DNA of 64,000 bases from Enterobacter sp. Cy-643 (GTDB taxonomy: Bacteria > Pseudomonadota > Gammaproteobacteria > Enterobacterales > Enterobacteriaceae): assembly GCF_011752815.1 (NCBI RefSeq), contig NZ_VWWV01000001.1:1488001-1552000 (forward strand). The letters run 5' to 3'. Below are positions 55,706-64,000 of this stretch, in pieces. Both the position numbers and the translations under genes were made by a program. The stretch's first letter is position 1. Each line of letters starts with the position of its first letter. The notes under the pieces are model-generated. The model was not told the origin of the DNA. It worked only from the letters and a program-made list of their open reading frames with translations, and searched no databases.

Positions 55706-56206
55706 ATACCGCATTGCGCAACGGGGTAAAATCATCAGGCCTTCTTCGCGCTGGTGCGCAAGGCAGCAAGCAAGCGCCGGCGTTAACTCTGCCTCATTGA
55801 TAACGACAAAACCGTGGCGTCCATACCAGGGGCCATTCCAGCTCACATCCCTGTAAGTTGTCAGCGTGATTTGGCTGACGCCAAGCGCCAGCCCCCTGCG
55901 TTTGACTTCAGCCAGCAGCATAGCCCCAATCCCCTGGCGCTGAAAATCCGGGTGAGTAGATATCTCAGCCAGATAAAGCGAATCCTCGTGCCGCTCGCAA
56001 TAGCAAAACCCCCGGATCCTGCCGTCGCTCCCGGCCACCTTCCAGGCGAGGTTGTTTTCGATGGCCGCCGCGTGAACCTCACGACGCGTTACCCCAGCGG
56101 AGGCTAAAAAAGCCAGTTCGGGCACCGCAAGAAAACGGCGCGCAGCGGCTGTCTCAATGCGCTGCAGTTCTTCAATATCCCTAATATCACTGGCATACAG
56201 CATCAC
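55661..56206 (-). CDS. GNAT family N-acetyltransferase
   Basis: A 181-residue acetyltransferase. The acetyl-CoA loop HPDFQRQGIGAMLL lies at about 89-102, with WYGRHGF as the C-terminal signature near residue 127. It is cytoplasmic. The substrate is unknown; the acceptor could be a small amine or protein. Two ATG codons begin it. It is divergent from the YdeP-type gene and overlaps the hypothetical gene at 55484 tail to tail. Confidence 0.84.
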   Translation of the reverse strand: MMLYASDIRDIEELQRIETAAARRFLAVPELAFLASAGVTRREVHAAAIENNLAWKVAGSDGRIRGFCYCERHEDSLYLAEISTHPDFQRQGIGAMLLAEVKRRGLALGVSQITLTTYRDVSWNGPWYGRHGFVVINEAELTPALACCLAHQREEGLMILPRCAMRYLLGEGKPPVGKPFL

Positions 56207-56389
56207 TATTCCCTTCGTTTATTGACATTAATACCGCGCAGTTTAACAGCCTGCTTCAGTAAGTCCTGGCCGTTTCGTTGATGGCCGATTGACGTTAGCG
56301 CTTCCACAAATGTTAATCAGGAGTAAACTAAAGGTAAGCAACTCATCTGTGTTATTGCGCAATCAACCATAACAAGTGACACCTGCCAT

Positions 56390-58687
56390 ATGAAATTCAA
56401 ATCGGCTATCAAGCCTTACCAGGCCGCAGCGGGCGGCTGGGGTTCTCTCGAAGCGACCACCCGCTTCGTCATCGACAGCAAACATGCTCTGAAAAACCTG
56501 CGCAACCTGATGCGCATGAACAAAGCCAAAGGCTTTGATTGCCCGGGCTGTGCCTGGGGTGACGATAACAAAAGCACCTTCAGCTTCTGCGAAAATGGCG
56601 CCAAAGCGGTCACCTGGGAAGCGACTCGCCGCTTTATCGACAGCGAATTTTTTGCCCGGCACAGCGTCAGCAAACTCTATCAGCAAAGCGACTACTTCCT
56701 CGAATATCAGGGCCGCCTGACCGAACCGCTCAGCTACAATCCACAAACCGATCGCTATGAGCCCATCAGTTGGGCCAGTGCGCTAAGCCTGATTGCGCAA
56801 CATATCCAGGCGATGGATAATCCCAACCAGATTGAGCTTTACACCTCAGGCCGCGCCAGCAATGAAGCCTCTTATCTTTATCAACTTTTTGGCCGCATGT
56901 TGGGCACAAACAATTTCCCTGATTGCTCAAACATGTGCCATGAAGCCAGCGGCAGCGGGCTAAAACGCAGTATCGGCGTCGGGAAAGGCACCATCCGGCT
57001 GGATGATTTCGACAAAGCCGATGCCATTTTTGTGTTTGGCCAGAATCCCGGCACCAACCACCCGCGAATGCTGCACAGCCTGCGGCACGCGGCAGAAAAC
57101 GGAGCGCAAATAGTCACTTTCAATACGCTGCGCGAGCGCGGCCTTGAACGTTTTGCCGACCCACAAAAACCGCTGGAAGTCATCACCCCGCTGGCGGGCA
57201 CCATCAGCACCAACTATTACCAGCCAAATCTTGGCGGCGACATGGCCGCGGTTCGCGGTATGGCAAAAGCGCTGCTGGAAACCCATCGCCGCCTGATTAC
57301 TGCAGGTGAAGACGGCGTGTTCGACCTGACGTTTATTGATGCCCATACCCACGGCGTTGAGGCCTGGTTTACCGCCATCGATGAAACCAGCTGGGAAAAA
57401 ATCACCCGGCAGTCCGGCCTGAGCGAACTGCAGCTTCGCGACGCCGCGGCAATCTGGCAGCATTCAAAGCGGGTAATTTTTACCTGGGCTATGGGCATCA
57501 CCCAGCACAAACACTCGCTGAATACCGTGCGGGAAATCGTCAACCTGCAGCTGCTGGGCGGCCATTTAGGCCGGCCGGGTGCGGGCCTTTGCCCGGTGCG
57601 CGGCCACAGCAACGTGCAGGGTAACCGCACGATGGGGATCGATGAAAAGCCGCCGGTAAGCCTGCTCGATAACCTGGCCAAACATTTTGATTTTACGCCT
57701 CCGCGCGAACATGGCCACAATACCGTTGAAGCCCTGGCCGCGATGCTGCGTGACGAAATCAAAGTGCTGATTGCGCTCGGCGGCAACCTCGCCGCTGCGG
57801 CACCGGACAGCCCGCGCACGGAAGAAGCCATCAGCCGCTGCGGCCTGACCGTGTTCATCAGCACCAAGCTGAACCGCAGCCACCTGGTACCGGGTAAAGC
57901 CTCGCTGATCCTGCCGACGCTTGGTCGTACCGAAGAGGACATGCAGGTCTCCGGGCGTCAGTTTGTCACCGTCGAAGACTCCTTTAGCATGGTTCACGCC
58001 TCTGAAGGCATCGGCAAGCCTATTGCGGACACCCAGCGGTCTGAGACCGCAATTGTGGCCAGCATCGCTGATGCCGTTCTGGGCAGAAGCAAACTGGACT
58101 GGCTGGCGCTGGCCGACGACTACAATCTGATTCGCGATCATATCGCCGCCACATTACCTGGCTTTAAAGATTTCAATCAGCGCTGCGAAGAACCCGGGGG
58201 GTTCTACCTCGGCAACGCGGCGGCAGAACTGCGCTTTAATACGCCAAGCGGCAAGGCTGAGTTCAGCAATGCCCCGCTGCCGGATTCGCTGTGGCAAGGT
58301 GTGGAAGCCCCGTTCACGCTGCAAACGCTGCGCTCTCACGACCAGTACAACACCACGATTTACGGCCTCGACGATCGTTATCGCGGCGTGTACGGCCAGC
58401 GTGAAATCCTGTTTATTCATCCTGATGATATGGGTGAACTCGGTCTGAACGATGGCGATAAGGTCGATATAGAAACCATCTGGCATGACGGCATCACCCG
58501 TAAAGTTAGCGGCTTTAAGCTGGTGGCCTATGATATCCCGCGCGGAAATCTCGCGGCCTATTACCCGGAAACCAATCCGCTGGTACCGCTCGGCAGCGTC
58601 GGGGACGGTACGGGCACGCCGACGTCAAAATCCGTGCCGGTGAAAATCACCCGCAGCGAAGCGGAGCATACGCAGCGTATTGCCTGA
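56390..58687 (+). CDS. YdeP-type molybdopterin oxidoreductase
   Basis: A 765-residue FdhF/YdeP-family protein. The N-terminal CPGCAWGD holds Cys51 and Cys54, two of the ligands expected for an iron-sulfur cluster, followed by the molybdopterin-binding domains (SNMCHEASGSGLKRSIGVGKGT, then FGQNPGTNHPRM and GRPGAGLCPVRGHSNVQG). E. coli YdeP is induced in acid resistance, but its substrate is unknown. The start has no strong ribosome site. It is probably alone; a 5th palindrome lies after it. Which of the E. coli paralogs it represents I cannot say. Confidence 0.85.
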   Translation: MKFKSAIKPYQAAAGGWGSLEATTRFVIDSKHALKNLRNLMRMNKAKGFDCPGCAWGDDNKSTFSFCENGAKAVTWEATRRFIDSEFFARHSVSKLYQQSDYFLEYQGRLTEPLSYNPQTDRYEPISWASALSLIAQHIQAMDNPNQIELYTSGRASNEASYLYQLFGRMLGTNNFPDCSNMCHEASGSGLKRSIGVGKGTIRLDDFDKADAIFVFGQNPGTNHPRMLHSLRHAAENGAQIVTFNTLRERGLERFADPQKPLEVITPLAGTISTNYYQPNLGGDMAAVRGMAKALLETHRRLITAGEDGVFDLTFIDAHTHGVEAWFTAIDETSWEKITRQSGLSELQLRDAAAIWQHSKRVIFTWAMGITQHKHSLNTVREIVNLQLLGGHLGRPGAGLCPVRGHSNVQGNRTMGIDEKPPVSLLDNLAKHFDFTPPREHGHNTVEALAAMLRDEIKVLIALGGNLAAAAPDSPRTEEAISRCGLTVFISTKLNRSHLVPGKASLILPTLGRTEEDMQVSGRQFVTVEDSFSMVHASEGIGKPIADTQRSETAIVASIADAVLGRSKLDWLALADDYNLIRDHIAATLPGFKDFNQRCEEPGGFYLGNAAAELRFNTPSGKAEFSNAPLPDSLWQGVEAPFTLQTLRSHDQYNTTIYGLDDRYRGVYGQREILFIHPDDMGELGLNDGDKVDIETIWHDGITRKVSGFKLVAYDIPRGNLAAYYPETNPLVPLGSVGDGTGTPTSKSVPVKITRSEAEHTQRIA

Positions 58688-58701
58688 TCGGATATCCCAT
58701 T

Positions 58702-58724
58702 CCCTCTCCCGCAAAGCGAGAGGG
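58702..58724. repeat. CCCTCTCCC-type palindrome, copy 5
   Basis: CCCTCTC (58702-58708) and GAGAGGG (58718-58724) with an internal GC/GC pair around AAA. It lies between the YdeP-type gene and the O-methyltransferase gene. Probable terminator as well. Confidence 0.65.
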
Positions 58725-58754
58725 AAAATGTTATCTCTAAACATGGAGTAAGCG

Positions 58755-59411
58755 ATGCAGAAAAAATGGTCCGATGTTGATGAGTACCTCGTTCATTCCC
58801 TGATCCCTTCCGATGCTGTTTTCCAGCAAATTCTGACCAATAATCATGCCGCCGGGCTGCCTGCCCACGATGTGGCCCCGAACCAGGGGAAATTCCTGCA
58901 ATTGCTGGTGGAGATGACTGGCGCGAGAAAGATTCTGGAAATTGGGACGCTGGGCGCGTACAGCTCCGTCTGGATGGCAAGAGCATTGCCCGCTGACGGG
59001 AAGCTAATCACCCTTGAAGCCGACCCTCATCATGCCGAAGTTGCGCAAAGGAACATTCAGCTTGCCGGGCTGGAAAAACAGATTGACCTGCATGTTGGCC
59101 CAGCGGCAGAAACGCTGGCCGGTTTAGGCCACGACGCACCGTTCGATGTAATTTTTATTGATGCCGATAAGCCGAACAACCCGGTTTATCTGGAATGGGC
59201 ATTGAAATATTCGCGTCCCGGGACGTTAATCATCGGTGATAACGTGGTCCGCGACGGCGAGGTTGCCAACCCCGAAAGCACTGATGACCGCGTCCAGGGT
59301 GTACGCACCTTTATTGAACTGATGGGCAACAACCCGCGCCTTTCTGCCACCGCACTCCAAACGGTCGGCAGTAAAGGCTGGGATGGTTTTACGCTGGCAA
59401 GAGTGAAATAG
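58755..59411 (+). CDS. O-methyltransferase (SAM-dependent, class I)
   Basis: A 218-residue methyltransferase of the catechol/caffeoyl-CoA type. The SAM-binding region EIGTLGAYSSVWMARAL (about residues 61-77) is followed by TLEADPHHAEVAQRN and the metal-ligand-bearing FIDADKPNNP. It methylates a hydroxyl group on a small molecule. The substrate is unknown. GGAGTAAGCG precedes the ATG. It has its own terminator, shared with convergent hrpA. Confidence 0.86.
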   Translation: MQKKWSDVDEYLVHSLIPSDAVFQQILTNNHAAGLPAHDVAPNQGKFLQLLVEMTGARKILEIGTLGAYSSVWMARALPADGKLITLEADPHHAEVAQRNIQLAGLEKQIDLHVGPAAETLAGLGHDAPFDVIFIDADKPNNPVYLEWALKYSRPGTLIIGDNVVRDGEVANPESTDDRVQGVRTFIELMGNNPRLSATALQTVGSKGWDGFTLARVK

Positions 59412-59413
59412 CG

Positions 59414-59442
59414 CCAGGCCCTTTCCTGAGGAAAGGGCCTGG
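59414..59442. terminator. Hairpin between O-methyltransferase and hrpA
   Basis: CCAGGCCCTTTCC and GGAAAGGGCCTGG form a perfect 13-bp stem with a 3-base loop, directly between the stop codons of convergent genes. Confidence 0.72.
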
Positions 59443-59444
59443 GT

Positions 59445-64000
<4,556 letters not shown>

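Overview
The window is one contiguous chromosomal segment of a GC-rich member of the Enterobacteriaceae. Many genes are close relatives of Escherichia coli genes from the terminus half of the chromosome (yneE, mgtS, ydfZ, tam, dcp-ydfG, ynfA-ynfB-speG, cybB-ydcF, hrpA-azoR). Their order is reshuffled, and between them lie genes absent from E. coli K-12 (srfB-srfC, queH, a PACE efflux gene, a fosA-like fusion, a TonB-dependent receptor locus). This points to an Enterobacter- or Cedecea-like genus rather than Escherichia or Salmonella; I cannot name the species. I see no tRNA, rRNA, CRISPR array, transposase or phage gene.

Layout. 1-4.3 kb: end of an srfABC-type operon. 4.3-6.7 kb: short palindromes, then an ABC-F ATPase gene behind a structured leader with a 27-codon upstream ORF. 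6.7-9 kb: an alpha/beta hydrolase with a LexA box and a periplasmic phytase-like esterase. 9-12 kb: a chemoreceptor with a perfect FliA promoter, then a bestrophin gene. 12-18 kb: an ArsR-type regulator with a divergent monooxygenase/TauE pair, a rhodanese facing a GlxA-like regulator, the PhoP-type gene mgtS, an RcnB-like protein, a possible orphan immunity gene, a Tat-exported esterase and ydfZ with an FNR site. 18-26 kb: tam, an aldehyde dehydrogenase/AraC pair, a PACE pump with a divergent LysR gene, a LysE exporter, a thioesterase, a small P-loop kinase, queH and a methyltransferase. 26-35 kb: dcp, ydfG, ynfA, ynfB, speG, katG and frmRA. 35-40 kb: a Met/His-rich DUF2946/PepSY pair and small oxidoreductases. 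40-46.5 kb: a locus with two Fur-like boxes encoding a ChaN lipoprotein, a TonB, a secreted S9 oligopeptidase and an outer-membrane receptor. 46.5-51 kb: a redox and detoxification group including a FosA-GNAT fusion. 51-56 kb: a second chemoreceptor (with the NWETF tether) and a PAS-GGDEF-EAL protein, both behind FliA-like promoters. 56-64 kb: a YdeP-type molybdoenzyme, an O-methyltransferase, hrpA and the start of azoR.

Three themes connect the genes. Motility: two chemoreceptors and a cyclic-di-GMP enzyme carry sigma-28-type promoters. Metal and heme supply: the 40-46 kb locus looks like a self-contained Fur-controlled uptake system with its own TonB and a periplasmic peptidase. Detoxification: katG, frmRA, the FosA fusion, the PACE pump, ABC-F and several oxidoreductases.

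The most unusual items are the erm-style attenuator predicted before the ABC-F gene, a 124-130-bp dispersed MITE-like repeat (6.6 and 49.1 kb), the FosA-GNAT fusion, and the receptor locus with its own TonB and secreted oligopeptidase.
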